This document shows positions 38,012 through 51,345 of a stretch of DNA of 64,000 nucleotides, piece after piece. The DNA comes from Phoronis australis (lineage: Eukaryota; Phoronida; Phoronidae): contig NMRA01000194.1 of assembly GCA_002633005.1 (NCBI GenBank), positions 206,458 through 270,457 of the forward strand. Direction: 5' to 3'. The translations under genes and the position numbers were made by a program. The first letter of the stretch is position 1; each line of letters starts with the position of its first letter. Below the pieces are notes generated by a model. The model did no database searches. It was not told where the DNA came from and saw nothing but the letters and a program-made list of their open reading frames with translations.

Positions 38012-38225
38012 TATAGATAATAATTGCAGGTGGTACGCAGGCCGCGCATGTGGGCCCATTGCACGGATCACCTGGAACCATTTTGGAGCTAATGTGTAAT
38101 TAAAGCCGAGCTGAGGAGCTAGAAACCTGACTCAAGGGTCTAGCAATGTGCCCAAGTGGGACTCGAACCCACGCCCTCATGTAAAGAAAGCGGGCATCAA
38201 TCACACAAGGCCACACTGCCTCCTC
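38012..38225 (-). mobile_element. tRNA-derived SINE, best B box
   Basis: On the minus strand it begins gaggaggcagtgtggcctt and has a perfect pol III B box, gtgggttcgagtcccac (38158-38173). The 3' part carries gggcccacatgcgcggcct and ends in taccacctgcaattatta. No protein. Confidence 0.87.
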
Positions 38226-40312
38226 GTCACCCATTGCCAAGATGTTAAAATACCAGATCGCGGCCAGATATTAGATTGATACGGAAAGAGTGCTTGCTAG
38301 AAATGAGAGCGCTGCAATAGCACAAGGAGACTTGCACATCTGCGTCATTCCTACATTTCCAAAACCAGTCACATGACTATCACGTTGCCGCAGATTCAAA
38401 CAGCATCTACCCATCACATTCTGATGACGGTCACAGGCCAATGAGATAGAAAACATTTCATTAGATGACTTAGAAGCATCAGATGAACTGTTGCCCACTA
38501 ATAGCCAAGGAAAGAAGCAAGTATTAGCATCCACACAATGTTCTATCAAAAGGAGAATGAAAAGGAAATTGTAATCGTCACTTGGCCATCATTTTTGAAG
38601 CTGGCCAAAACATCATCAGACAGGCAGACGCTACAAAGATAAACACCAGTATGCTTGGCTACCTTGGAATAAAATCAATTAGTCCGCATCATCAAGCCCC
38701 GACTTACTGCAGTGATGAGGATATGACCAGGGGCTACACAGGTAATGACTGATCATTCACAGAGTCGAGTCGCTCAACTGTGTCCAATGGTTGGCGCCTG
38801 GCAGCAGTCGGCCAGGAAATGCGGACAAGTATTTAGCACGTAGAGTTTAATCATCAATTCTAATTTCTGCATCCCGAATTCAACTCTCATCTCTTGCAGA
38901 GGTAGAAAAACGAACTGTACAACTGACCTAATTTTTGGAGGGCCGCCATGACACACACAAGTCGATTGGGAAAAGTAGAGATTTATCACAGCCACTCAGT
39001 TTTTTAATTTTTACGTCTGCATTGCAAGTGGCTATATATGCAACAGTAAAACTTTAATGACATCAAAATGGCAAAATAATCTCAACACAAAATTGCGATT
39101 AGCATGGTAGCAGTGTACTGCTGCAGGCCAAATGCCCCACAGATGCACAGCATTATGGGTAAACACCGCATATCCAGAGAGGGCGCTGTTGGCAGAATAT
39201 AGTGCCACGACCAGTTTGTTACAGATATCATTTCTTGTCTACAGGCAAGTAAAAAAGAAAATCCTCTTTAACAATATGAAACATTCTGCACACACCTCTA
39301 TCATTAAAAGAGCACAAAAGTCGTTTTGATATGGACAAGATGAAACTTCTTTCATTTACAAACCATTTCAAACAATGTGTGTAAAATCATTTGAATATCT
39401 CACACTACACCACTGGCAGTTTGCTGGCATTATGGTAGCAAGGAATGCTGGGAAATCCAACAACAATACGACATCAAACCCCCAGAAAAGAACAGCGGAT
39501 GTCGCCTACCGACCTCAATATCACCAACTAGTGACAAGGCGCATTCCGTCATACCGCCGCCGTATTGTAAAATGGCCACTGTCAGAAGCAAACAGAAATG
39601 TTAATGCAACAAACTGCAGCAGACGGGTGAAACAAACAAATGGAGAGAGGCAGCAAAAACAGAGGTTGTATGAGAAAAATACCCCAGCAGTGTGTGAAGC
39701 CTTAATGAGCAAGCATTAGCCTTCAGGCACAGATAGTAGAGTGTGGTGAAAACTAATCAATGAACTTATTTTGTCATCTACAAATGTAAACCTCAAGGCA
39801 ATGTGTGTTGTGGCTGAACGACAGGCAACTCACAATATGTCAGACAACCACGTGCTTAAGAGTCATTCATATGGGCCCTAGGGGTACTATCACGCTAATG
39901 CTAAATTTGTAGGAAAAAGATGTGTGGTGTTCAAGTCAATTATTTTCGTCAAAATTACTAGGCTGCATATCAAGAACAAAAGCAGAGCAAATGAGTCAGA
40001 AAGAAAAAGTCGTCTAGAAAATAGATAATAACTTGCAGCAGCATTTCACTCGACTTAGTCGGATAAAAATGAAAATCAAAATAGGCCTTTTACGTATCTC
40101 AATATTACATACTATGATAGGATTCCATTTCGCTGCCAGCTTAAACATCAAAACCTTCAAGATAAGCCTAGTTTCACATTCGAATACGATGCAATGCAAT
40201 GCAATGCCTGTCACTTGAGTATTTTAGTTTGGCTCATTCAGCAAAATTCAAGAATGGATGAGTGTGGTGACGCTTTAAAATCTCAAAACATTTCGGTTGA
40301 AAGGAGGCGGTC

Positions 40313-40570
40313 TACAGAAGTTCGGACATGGAAACTCCTGCAAAAATGAGTTTTCTTTATTCTTGAATTTGGGACAAGGGTGATTTTGATACTCATATTT
40401 CTCAAATTTCGGATGCGTTTTTAATCTACAAAGAGGATAATTTTGTCTTTCCAGTGATTCTTAAATTTAGAACAGCCAAATTGCATGTTTCTACAATTTG
40501 AGACAAGCTCTGACCTTGAACAACTAATAAAATTTTGACTGTCCCAAATTAGAGAACTTTTATGGTAGCG
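40313..40570. repeat. 'gaatttgggaca' repeat, uninterrupted copy
   Basis: Matches 33650-34160 without the inner MITE: ttgaatttgggacaaggg, tttccagtgattc, gacaagctctgaccttgaac, actgtcccaaattagag. Confidence 0.7.
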
Positions 40571-41676
40571 AGATTTTATCGTAACGTGATGATGTGCAAG
40601 GTATTGTACTTCTTACGAACATAATAAGCCAACATGCAGAAAGAACGCTTACAATGGAAACCATAGAAACCATTTTGACACAGAGAGCTATAATTTTGCC
40701 ATTTGGTCTGACAAAAGGATCAATAAAATGCAACTAATTAAGGATAATTTGTCACAACTCCAAGTCACGTAGATTATCTGCCATCTTCACCTCAATAAAC
40801 AACTGACACAGATATCCTTCTAGTCATAGAAAACCTTTTCTAAATTGCCTTTTTACCATTTTTTAAAACTTACTGGTGTGCTGTCAAGTTTTAATTACCA
40901 TTTGTTCCATGACAACAGCTTAACGGAGCATAAAATGCTGAAAAACTCAAGCAGAACATTCACACATGACTTTGTGCACCAAACTCCGCCTACCATTTTT
41001 AGCCACCCTCTTTATTCAAACCATTACTACACACCCTTATCGTTGCCCTCATTCTCTAAAAAAGTAACATTTTACTGAAATCGTCTACGATAAATTTCCA
41101 GAATTTTTTTGCTGTCATTTCAGACCCTATTTTGTTGTGAACCGACCTAGTGTTTGCTGTGTCACGTGCTGCGTGACGTGAAACTAACTCATCCTTTCAA
41201 AGTACCCAAACAACACGGCTCACTCACTCATGAGCATGGCTCACACACCTGCAATCCCAGTTCACTAACTCACAAACATGGACACACACTCTTACAAACG
41301 TCACATTTTGATCATGACTAATTATTTCTTTACAAATTTATTGTATACCGTTATGTAAAAACAATGTTCATTCTGTACAAACTGTCGACACACCTTCACC
41401 ATTGCTAAACATATAACATAACCTACATGCTGTCCAATGTTCAAGTTCAAACATATCCACAAGCAAATTTAAAGCTGAAAAAGTATTGCCAACTTAATTT
41501 AATATGCACAACCTCTACATACATTCAAGTGGGTTGGCACTAATTCTTACTATTTTCGAAGAGAAATTTGACAAGATGAAGTTTCCCACACCTCCACCAC
41601 AAAAGTCCTGTCCACATACAGTCTCTCCCAGAACAAGATGCATTAGTTCAATTTACCCCACTTTAAGTGGAGCGTC

Positions 41677-41767
41677 CACACACACGCGCATGTGCACGCG
41701 CATCCGCACACACATGCACGTACGCACACACACGCAAGCGCGCGCACGCACACGCACACGCACACAT
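41677..41767. repeat. Alternating purine-pyrimidine (CA/CG) tract
   Basis: About 90 bases of cacacgcgcatgtgcacgcg-type alternation, a low-complexity tract prone to Z-DNA. The overlapping open frames on both strands are artefacts of it. Confidence 0.95.
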
Positions 41768-42920
41768 CCAATTACTAGGATATGGCGGAAGCCGGTGCTC
41801 TGAACACCTAATGCGAATACAACACGCAAAAGAAAGCCTGTCTGAATCAAGGTACATAAACTACAAGGCTAACAGAATGCAAATCACCATGTCCGACGCA
41901 CGTACCTGCAAACACCGTTCACTGACTTAACTTCATGGGATCGGACACACAAAACACCATTCATTCACCCATGAAACATGGCCACGGACTCACATCCACT
42001 TAGAAACATAACACACAGATCAAAATAGAGAAATCTCATTAGACTGAATGTCTGTTGAATAAATATAACCAGTTTATCACTGATCACAACGAAGTAGACT
42101 AAAAATTAACCCACAACCCTACTTTCACCAAAGCGTGCAAAACCATCGATATAAACATTGAACACGATTTGCGCTTAATGACCTACCTCAATAAACCAGC
42201 TGACTGCTCATCAATTACAGAACGCAAATTAAGCCCGACAAAAGCTAATTTCGAAACGCGATAACATAGAAACAATTTACAGTTTGCAAAAATGGCCACC
42301 GACCTGGTCAAAGCACCATGTTTCAACTGTCCAGGATCATCTAATCAACCCAATTTCCTGGTCCATAGATCTGCGTCCATGGATTTTTTCTGAGTACGGT
42401 CTCCACAAGGAGATTCAACTGAGATAACGACCAATTATCGGCAACTCCCTTGAGAAGGTGTCAAAGTTCACCCACTTCCTGTCATGGCGCTAGTTGGGCC
42501 TTGAAGCGAGATGACAAGCGAAACTAGTCGTGTAAATGACCAATCAATGGAATGCTTTTCGATTAATTACCAATCATGTCTTGGACAACCTGTCTCCTAT
42601 GCCATTGTTTAATGCTGAGACCTTGGCCGCAGGTGTTGAATTCTCACAAAGAGACAACATCCTGTATAGTAAGGTAGCCTATATACATCACGCCTCTAAC
42701 CATGACCTAACATGAACACTCCAATCCAGATGTATGTGTACACTCAAAAATCAGCTTTCAGTAAATTTCCCAATTCCACTCATTGTTTTGAGTCATCATC
42801 TTTAAATTCTGCGAACTATCAGCTACATATTTTGCAGTATACATAAGTACCCTAGATATTACAAATGTAAAACTGAACGAAGTGGAATACCTTCCTGTGC
42901 ATCTCTAGTCATCTTTTCTT

Positions 42921-45347
42921 ATTACCGTAATCGGTGGGGTTAACGCCCATGCTCAGTTAACCGCCCATCCCCGACTTTAAGTGGATTTTCGATTTAACCG
43001 CCCACTGCTCGGTTAACCGCCCCCCTGTGATTTTTGAAGATTTCCAGTTAAGCGCCCACCTCTCGGTTAAGCGCCCATCCCCGACCTTTAAAGAATGAAG
43101 AGTTAGCGCCTAGTGCTAAGGAAACGTGCGATTCCCCGACTTTTAGAAAAAGATCGATGATCACAATGAGTGCAACGACGCCGGGACTCCCGAGACGGTG
43201 GTTTAGCAATCTGAATTACAATACAGGTAACGAGTTATTGTTTTGGGTCATGAACTCACTTCAAAATATAATGCTTGAACATTTTTGTCTCTATTTTCTT
43301 CCCTTGTTTGCAAAGTTTAAGAACGCCGCCGCCGTCAAAAACCTCCGCTTTCAGCGACTTTGTCTGCCGCGCTGAGTTTCCGTCTGCAGTACACTAGATA
43401 AAACATATATTCGAAAAAATCAGGCCAGAAAAATGTGACAAAGGTTTTGCCAACCCTCCAAATTCTATTAAGGTGGGAAGCTCTCGTAATTTGAACACAT
43501 CTCACAACTCACGGAAAGATGTCAAATTCTCAATATTTTGATGAATATAACTGCCGGGTTATAGAGGATGTGGGGCGACCGAAGGGACAGTACAAGTTCC
43601 TTACTGGGTTACCGATTTCGTTGCTGCCTGTCGATTTCTGAATTCAAACGTTGGCAATAATGTATGTTTGTGTATGATCTTGAAGTAATAAAAAACGGCT
43701 AGTCAAATTTTGTTTTTCGCTTATTGCATCTCAGTCAAACTGGTTAGCAGATTTAACTAATGTCGCTTGCTATTCTTTACTATTCTTGCGTCAGTCTGCA
43801 CGTAAGCGTGACTGTGAATTATCATTTCCACATCCCCTTTTTAGCCATCCAGAATAATTTTGTTTATACATTGGCCATTTTCAGCCTGAACAAAAATTCT
43901 TACCATTCGAGTCTGAAATATCTACGACGTAGACTGCTTGACGATAGTGGATAGGAGATTCACACAGCTAGTTACAGGGATGGGCTTAGGGAGCATCGAG
44001 CCGGGAAATATGGCAATAGACTTGACATCGCAGTTTTGGGGAACATTGGCAACGGAGGAATATCGTAAGGAACTGGGTCTTTCCTAACAACAGCTAAAAG
44101 CACATAGTCACGCCCGTTTTTGTTACTTCGGACTGTCGCTATGTGTGACTGATTTGCAGTGGTGCACGTGCGCAAGTTCCCACACCTTGGAGTGCATGTT
44201 ACCTTGACACCAACATGTGATTGACAGGTGACTCACACGTAGGCCCTACGTGCGTGCTGAATACCGCCACTATCTTTGGCCATAAAAAACGAGATGCATA
44301 TTGAAAGAGGCCGTTATATTACTTGACGGCATTTCCAAGTCACGATTGTCAGCCGACTGAGACATTGCGCGATAACAGCGGGACCGAACAGTGCCGCAGT
44401 GCGATATTACAAGTGATATAAATAGGATAATCTGGACATCTTGCATGAAAAATAAATGTTTTTCCACCACGAAGTTTGGTAAGGTGATCGTTTAGAATAA
44501 TGAATTGAAACATTGCTGTTTTCTGACATTTTGTAACATATTTATGCAGTTGCTTGAAATTTTATTCTTGATCGACGACTGGCTCGACCACCCCCGATCC
44601 TTGTCTTACTTCTTTGCATAGCATGTTTGGCGCAACGGCAAGAGAGCAAGGCCGGGCTGTCGAGATAAGACAGCTAGCCGCAGAACCATACGCTGAAAAT
44701 GTCATTGAGTCACGGAGTGTCGACTATAACATCCCAAACACAAAAAAAAACAGAGTTAAGTTTTTCAAACTTTTATTACAACCAATTTTAAAACTGCTCT
44801 CTGACTCAGAACTTGACAGCTACATATAGTACGAGACTGTAACCATAAATTTGATGTCTGACCTCTGCAACACGTGAAGCTTGCACGCGCGCACTTAAGC
44901 AGGGTCACATCTTGAAACAGTTTTAATTCTAGTGGAGGCTGCGTGGTGACTGGTCGTCTGCGCACCGCAGGACGGCACGGGGCTATTACTCAGCAATTTT
45001 GTAAATTTAATAGTGAATGACTAATCTGAGGGCAAGAGAACCTTTGTTGGGATCATCCGCTGTTATGACGTTTTCACAGTCATTTGGCGACGTGACGATA
45101 AAGCTCTTTGAAAAGGGCTACGCGTTCCGAGTATGATTGTCGTGTCGGGATTTAGATCGCCAGGTAAGATTAACCGCCCAGGGCGGTTGTCTGTCGTAAT
45201 AAGCGCCCATGTTCGGTTAACCGCCCATCCCCTACTTTAGGTGGATTTTCGATTTAACCGCCCACTGCTCGGTTAACCGCCCTCCCCCGATTTTTTTAAT
45301 TCGCCAATTTAACCGCCCAGGGCATTAACCCGAACGATTACGGTAAT
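42921..45347. mobile_element. TIR DNA transposon, ~2.4 kb, probably degraded
   Basis: Left end attaccgtaatcggtggggt and right end cgaacgattacggtaat are inverted over ~28 bases. Inside each end, in the SAME orientation, lies a ~70-base block (gttaaccgcccatcccc..., ggattttcgatttaaccgcc), at 42957-43022 and 45214-45286. An AT flanks both ends and could be a target duplication, but the palindromic tip makes this uncertain. No intact transposase was seen. A minus-strand open frame at 44270-44470 has CGTVRSRCYRAMSQSADNRD-LEMP, resembling the end of the HIRAN-like domain often carried by animal DNA transposons. Confidence 0.75.
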
Positions 45348-45599
45348 TCTACATAAACGGTTTTATTTTCATTACATTCTGTGCAGATATGGAATTAACG
45401 AGTTACTGCCTGGTCTGTATAAAGTCTCTTGTCTAAATCCACCAAGAACTATCGTCATGGAGAAATATTTGGTCAACGGCAATCCAAGAGTCTTGTCTAG
45501 TGCACACAGTACACTGATACTGTATATGACCAAAGGAGTCACTACTTCCTCGCCACAATGTCGCATTAAGGGGGCATTTTCGGCAAGAAAAGTAATTTT

Positions 45600-45680
45600 A
45601 CAGTAGGGTGGATTTGAACCCACCAGCTCCACAGTACAATGCTGAATTCTCTGCCACTGATGAAATCTCATGTCGTAAAT
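45600..45680 (-). repeat. tRNA-like fragment
   Basis: The minus strand reads tggtgggttcaaatccacc, a good T-arm/B-box, preceded by an A-box-like tcagtggcagagaattc. The acceptor stem does not pair, so it is more likely a SINE head or tRNA pseudogene than a working tRNA. Confidence 0.45.
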
Positions 45681-47057
45681 ACCAGAGTAGTTTAAGCACA
45701 TTTAAATGAGAAAGACACTGGCTCTGACTTTTAAAAATATCTGAAAGACACAATGGCCCGAACTGGCGATTTGTAATCAAAACCAGAAAAATGCAACGGG
45801 TTAAGTTGTTTAACAGCTTTGGTCAAACCTTAACCCATGTAGTGATAATCCCAAAAATGTGATTTTGGCCATAAACCATCAAATAAGAAAGGCTTCTCTA
45901 AGCTCAGACAAACCAGAACAAACACTTATGGAAATCAGGACGAACTATGAAAAGTATGCAAGTCGACAGACATTCATACAACATAGCAAAGATGGAATCG
46001 CAAGTTGCACAAGTTGCACCGTTTAGAAAACATGGAAGACCAGAATCAATGTTTAATGTTTCTGCCGCGTTTCATTTCCTTGCAGTTAATTGCAAGCCAG
46101 AAATTTAATCACAGAGTCAATAGTTATAGGGAAACAGCGCAGTAAGTGATATTGGATTCACTTCCTCTTTAACAAAACAAACTTCGTCACCTGAATTTGA
46201 GAGAGACACAGAGCACGCATGAGTACAGTGCATTCTGGGACATTAGAAAGTTTGGTAAACATCATTATAAGACATTTTTTAAACATTGAAAGAGCAATGT
46301 GAGCGAACTTAAATTTCTTTTTAAATTACACAATGCAATGCAAAATGGAGTAAAAAACGCAAAGCCACACAATTTGTAAAACATCACAAAACATCTCCAT
46401 CAGCATATTTTGTGATTTATTAACCAATCGCCAAAATCATGTAGAGTTCAACTGAGACAAGGTGGTATAAACTAACACAAGAAACAGACCGTGTTCACAC
46501 CAAGCCAATGATGCAAGCAGTCTAACGAATAGAGCACAATTATTACATCGCTTAATTTCACATATCTCTGCTTACCAACACCTACCCATGATTCCATAAG
46601 CACTGTATAACAAACCGAAATGCATAATATATATGTCTCTATCTTACACAGCAAAACAATCCTTGATAATGCAGTCAACAGAAAAGGCCAAGTCAACTCA
46701 TGCGATTGGTCTAGACGGATACACACAACCTCACCACCAGCCAATCACGTCTCACACTTTCATGACACGTTTTCTCTAGTTTTCAAGTAATAGCTGTCAA
46801 ATTAATGCATCAGAAAAAAAACCCATTAAACAGCAGATATGATTAATCAGTATTTGTGGTATACTAGGAAAGTAAACAGTTATGCAATACTTCAGCGGGC
46901 ACAGGGAAAACTGGATCAGTGGGTCATGCTAATAGGAACAAACAAAATCTATATAAATAATAATAATACATATATTAGCAAATACTGACAAAGCAGAATA
47001 GTAAAGCAATATCAAACCAATGTAAACATAAACAAAACATCATTAATACATCAGAAT

Positions 47058-47450
47058 ACAGGGTGATTATGGTTATGAAGGGCCTTAGAAAAATGGCTAA
47101 ATTTGGCTAGCTTCGGAAAAATCATATCTCAGAAATGGCTAATCAGCTTCATATGAACTTTCAGATCTTACTATGCCTCACCACTGTTCTCCAAAATGCA
47201 GTTAGGAATCGCTTTAAATGATCCCTCGTACATGAGAGGCAGTCATAAACAACTTTTGTATAATTATGAAAAAGTGGCATGAAATGAAAACGAAATGATA
47301 ATTCAAAAATCATAACAGTGTTTTAGCAACTGATAATTTACATCAAATGAAATTTAGTCAATTTATTAATACTGTTGTTTTGCTATGAATGTATCTTTGT
47401 TTTTCGCTACATTTTACTAAAAAACATGGTCACTAGACCCAATCAATGGC
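47058..47450. mobile_element. Relative of the 22010-22473 element, inverted
   Basis: agggccttagaaaaatggct, aatttggctagcttcgg and atcatatctcagaaatggc correspond to the reverse complement of 22380-22470, with caaatgaaatttagtcaatt further in. The far end was not defined. Confidence 0.5.
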
Positions 47451-48139
47451 CCATAGGTATATCAAAATTAAAATCTAGAGGGTTTCTGCTTTCACAAAAT
47501 ACAGTACATACTTTTCTTGAGCTCAATTCCACAGTTTTGTAGATATTTATCAGCATGGACCTACCTACACAACCATAAAAAAGACTGCAAGCGGAGCGGT
47601 ATGGTGCAGTGCAGTGTGGTGCCAAGATTCCATCAGACGTGTGCAGGCCAAAGCAATGTGTTCATTGCATAGCGTGATGATAGGTCTAAGGCTCTGACTT
47701 TTAAACCAAGGACTTCTTCCATTTTAGAGGTTCGTGTTCGCGTGTACACAACAGCTTTCAAGCTTTAATGAGCTGGTAGTTCCCATTAACAATTTACTCA
47801 CAGAATGTTAAATTCATGTGCTCTGCTGGCCAACTGTTCTTCAGTCAAATAAGTTTAGAAAGTTCATAACAACTAATTAGCCCAGAATCCAGCAGTAATC
47901 CAATTAACTTATGGGTAGTTCAGGTGTAATACTTGAGATGAAAGAAACGCTGAAGAGCTAGAAGTCGTTAACTTTCATACAGCTCACTTGCTTTAATTGA
48001 ACTCAAGCACTTGAGATTTTTAAGTGTGTCGATCATACTCAGTAAAAGAGTGGAGAATATGATTTAAACAACAGCTGTACGCAACAAACAAGCCAAACAC
48101 CATACCAGTATCTTTGACCATACCCAGACTAGTTAAAGG

Positions 48140-48760
48140 AGTATGAAACGACCAACTCGAAAATCAAGGGTGTGTATTAACGGAGTGTGGATATTCATCT
48201 TAAAAGTCAACATGGGCGAAAAAGTTAAATTCTGTGAAATCTCACCGATTTAGGACACCATATCGCGGACAAGTGAAGTTTCGTTTTCTCAATTTTATGC
48301 AAAATATGTACTGTAGCACCAAATGGACGTTTTAAAGGAGGCAGTGTGGCCTGGTTGATAAGTGCCCGCTTTCTTTACCCGAGGTCGTGGGTTTGAGTCC
48401 CACCAGGTTACACTGCTAAACCCTTGAGCTAGGTTTCTAGCGCCTCAGCTCGGTTTTAACCATACATTAATGAAGCATAAAAAATATTTCCAGGTGATCA
48501 GTGCAATGGGCCCACATACGAGGCCAGCGCACATCTGGTACGTGTATCAGACCGCCTGCAATTATTTTTTATATTTATAAAATGGACGTTTTTCATGTTA
48601 AAATTTGCATCACAGCTAGCTACCATTAGACAATGTTTTGAAAATTTATGGGCACATGCAGCTATGTTAGCAGCATTTGAAAATGAAACGTGGCAATTTT
48701 GGCCATTACTTTCGTCTGAATATGATGAGATTTTGCCGTAATCAGCCCCAACGATGTGCG
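48140..48760. repeat. Dispersed repeat hosting a SINE
   Basis: Flanks of the SINE (accatatcgcggacaagtga; catcacagctagctaccatt agacaatg) resemble 58225-58430 (acactatggcagacaagtga; catcatggctaccaccagac aatac). Confidence 0.6.
48334..48579 (+). mobile_element. tRNA-derived SINE with 13-bp target duplication
   Basis: Body from aaaggaggcagtgtggcctg to the A/T-rich tail tatttat. A box tggcctggttgataagtg, B box gtgggtttgagtcccac. It is flanked by the direct repeat aaatggacgtttt at 48321-48333 and 48580-48592, the signature of LINE-driven retroposition. It sits inside another repeat (48140-48760). Confidence 0.93.
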
Positions 48761-49413
48761 ACTCCCAACATTCGTAGGCTGCTGAACCTCTACCCTATCC
48801 ACAAGCTCACTGTGCCCGACATGTAATTTTAGAGTTCGGGCAAGATGCTCACACAGAACATACCCTGGTAAACGTTTCCTCCCAAGAACTGTATAAGTTT
48901 GCAGTTACAATTATTAGGTTATCGGGTTTTCCAAGCGGATTTGACCATTAGCGAAAACAATTTTGAATAATTAGGCCGATTGGGAGAGATCATCCAAAAA
49001 ATTCGAGACTTTGCGAGGAATTAAATCGGTTAATTAGTCTAACACAGGAAACATTAAAAGCTTAAAAACAATTTTAGATTTACTTTTAAAATCAATCAAA
49101 TGTAAGCATGAATGTTGAGTTATTTCTTGAAAACGAGAGAGCAATGCAAACCCCTGTGGCTATCTCAACGAGCAATCTTGACATTTCTAAAAATGTTCCA
49201 CTCATCTCCCACGGCAGAACAGCCTCATGGTTTTGAGTAGTGTCTACACGATCAGTTTGAAAGGTTATGGTCTAGGACAGAAATTAAAATCAAAACTTAC
49301 GTTCGCAGCGAACACAGGTGGATTCAAAAATGGATTTGTTAACTTAAGTGCTATCAGAGTTATCAATAGGTGTCACTGTCAATAACGACTCATTTTAATA
49401 TTTAATATTTAAG

Positions 49414-50848
49414 TACCGTATTTTCCACAACAAGCGCCCACTCCCCCGCCCATGAACGTCTACATGCAAAAAATGACTTACATACAATCCTAAAATTCTA
49501 CAGTCTTCAATTTATCAACAAGATTCGGCAGTCCTGAAAAGATCGTTGCGGGTGGAATTTCTAGACCACCAGCCTCGTCGCTATGTCGGTACGTAGCTGT
49601 GACTCCACACTTCTAACTTCCGACGCGCTTCAAAAACAACACAGGTTTTGCTGATCTCACCAGGAACCTCTCCCTCAACTATAGTCTGGCCTTTCAGAAC
49701 AGACACAGCGTACTTGTCAATGGGATTGAGTCTCACGTACAAAAACTTTTGCGTTATTTTTAAGAGGAATCGATACATAAATCTCAACAAGATTCCAAAT
49801 TTCATAGTACACGTGAAGACCGTGAATCGAAGCGTGCCAGTCAGATGATGAGCACGTGGCCAGGAAGCATGCGATACATACCTGTCATTGCAAACATTAG
49901 TCTTCGGGAACGATCTATTTATGAAACAACGGGGAGCACAGCATCAGCAAGACAAAAATATTGGCACAAATTTCCAAAAATTTCTAATACCATACAAAAA
50001 ACTTTGTGTATTTTTGTCAGAAATCATTTAATTAATCATGATATCTAATTGACCATAATTGGTGTTTTTAAGTACCTTATAATAGTGAGCATCTCCGCAC
50101 CTGAATCTCCAGGAACTTAAATAATTGTCAGACTGTCACACATCCAGTCACCCGCCGACTCAGTGACATTGGTATATTCAGTCTTACCGAGACAATCTCA
50201 AACGTTTTACTAGTAGATGAGACCAGTTAGGGCTAAATAAAACATGTTCTGCTTTACTGATTATGTTAATTTCTTTAGTTAAACGCACACTGAGATCGTT
50301 ACATGTGTTTACAATGGCAAATGAACACTGGTGACATGCACGCGCTCGCTCACACACACGCGTACACAACCTTCAAAACAAACGTCTTGAGATTTTTCTC
50401 GTGTTGCGGGGTACAATCTTGTGCAGATTTGGAGTTAACCTGCAGTTAATCCCGACTAGACAGGAACTTAAAAATTTAGGTACACTATTTGGAAAACTTT
50501 AAGCGATGATTTCAGGTAATTTGTTGAGTCAAAACTGTATTTTTATTCATGCTGCCATATCGACGATCGCGAGACAGTGACACATCGGCGAGTTTTTGCC
50601 CTGGTATTTCAGCACAATATTCTGTAAAATGATCGTAATGTAACAATGAAGTTTGATAGGAATGCACCACAGTTTTGTAGAAAGTCTCCCATAGATTACA
50701 GATACGTGACAGAGCATATATCTGAAGAATCCTAGCTTCCGATTTCACCCGTTTCGGAGACCGGGTTTCTACCGCCTTAGGTTTCAATAAGCAACCCCCT
50801 GCAACGAATTTTTCTAAGCGCCCAGGCGATTATTAGAGAAATACGGTA
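49414..50848. mobile_element. TIR DNA transposon, ~1.4 kb
   Basis: Left end taccgtattttccacaacaa followed by gcgcccactccccc; right end gcgcccaggcgattattaga then gaaatacggta. The tips are inverted and resemble those of the 42921-45347 element, as does the gcgccc/accgccc inner motif. Non-autonomous: no transposase seen. Confidence 0.7.
49581..49805 (-). pseudogene. HIRAN-like protein remnant in transposon
   Basis: A 74-codon open frame containing LNPIDKYAVSVLKGQTIVEG, EVPGEISKTCVVFEARRKLE and V. The pattern N-x-x-D-x-YAVSV...IV-x-x-VP-x-EIS resembles the HIRAN-like proteins found in many animal DNA transposons. The first part of the domain is not in this frame, and the expected GHVP is EGEVP here. 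Judged from memory of the family, not from a search. Confidence 0.4.
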
Positions 50849-51230
50849 TTCATAATATGACTCCACAGTTTCGTATACCACCTAGAATACCTAATTCGTT
50901 AGAGTAAACAAACGAATTCATATGCGTTTCCCCATCTAAGCGGACAGAAGAGTAAGACCTGTTAAAACTGATATTTTCTAAAGATATAGATTGTGTTCAG
51001 TTATAAAATGGTTGCGATTGATATATACGGTAAAGTCGCGTGATTTTCGGACACTGAAAATTAATTCCAATAGAAAAAATTCATTCTTGGACGAATCTCG
51101 CGAAACATCATTTCTGTGGTGTCCGAATTTGGCGGACCTCCAAATTTGGGTTTCCGCTGGTGTCCGAATTTCGTGAGTGTACATTATTTCGATGAGCGGT
51201 CGTAGTATCAACATTGCTGGCTCGTTCANA

Positions 51231-51345
51231 ATTTTACCCAACAATGTATTGTTTGTTAGGTAAAATGGCGGCTTGGAAAGAAAGGCGTGACAAGAATGCT
51301 GTGGTCTGATTGGTCAGTTAAGCCGACACTCAAAATTGTGTCAAT
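51231..51345. repeat. Fold-back element, copy 2
   Basis: attttacccaacaatgtatt gtttgttaggtaaaatggcg then ctgattggtcagttaagccg and acactcaaaatt, the same order as at 30824-30930. It starts right after a single N at 51230. Confidence 0.6.

Noticed and set aside
41504-41930. Several frames rich in His/Arg/Thr or Cys/Val/Arg
   Set aside because: They read the CA/CG alternating tract.
45600-45680. A functional tRNA gene on the minus strand
   Set aside because: The B box is good but the acceptor stem and anticodon arm do not pair convincingly; treated as a tRNA-like fragment.
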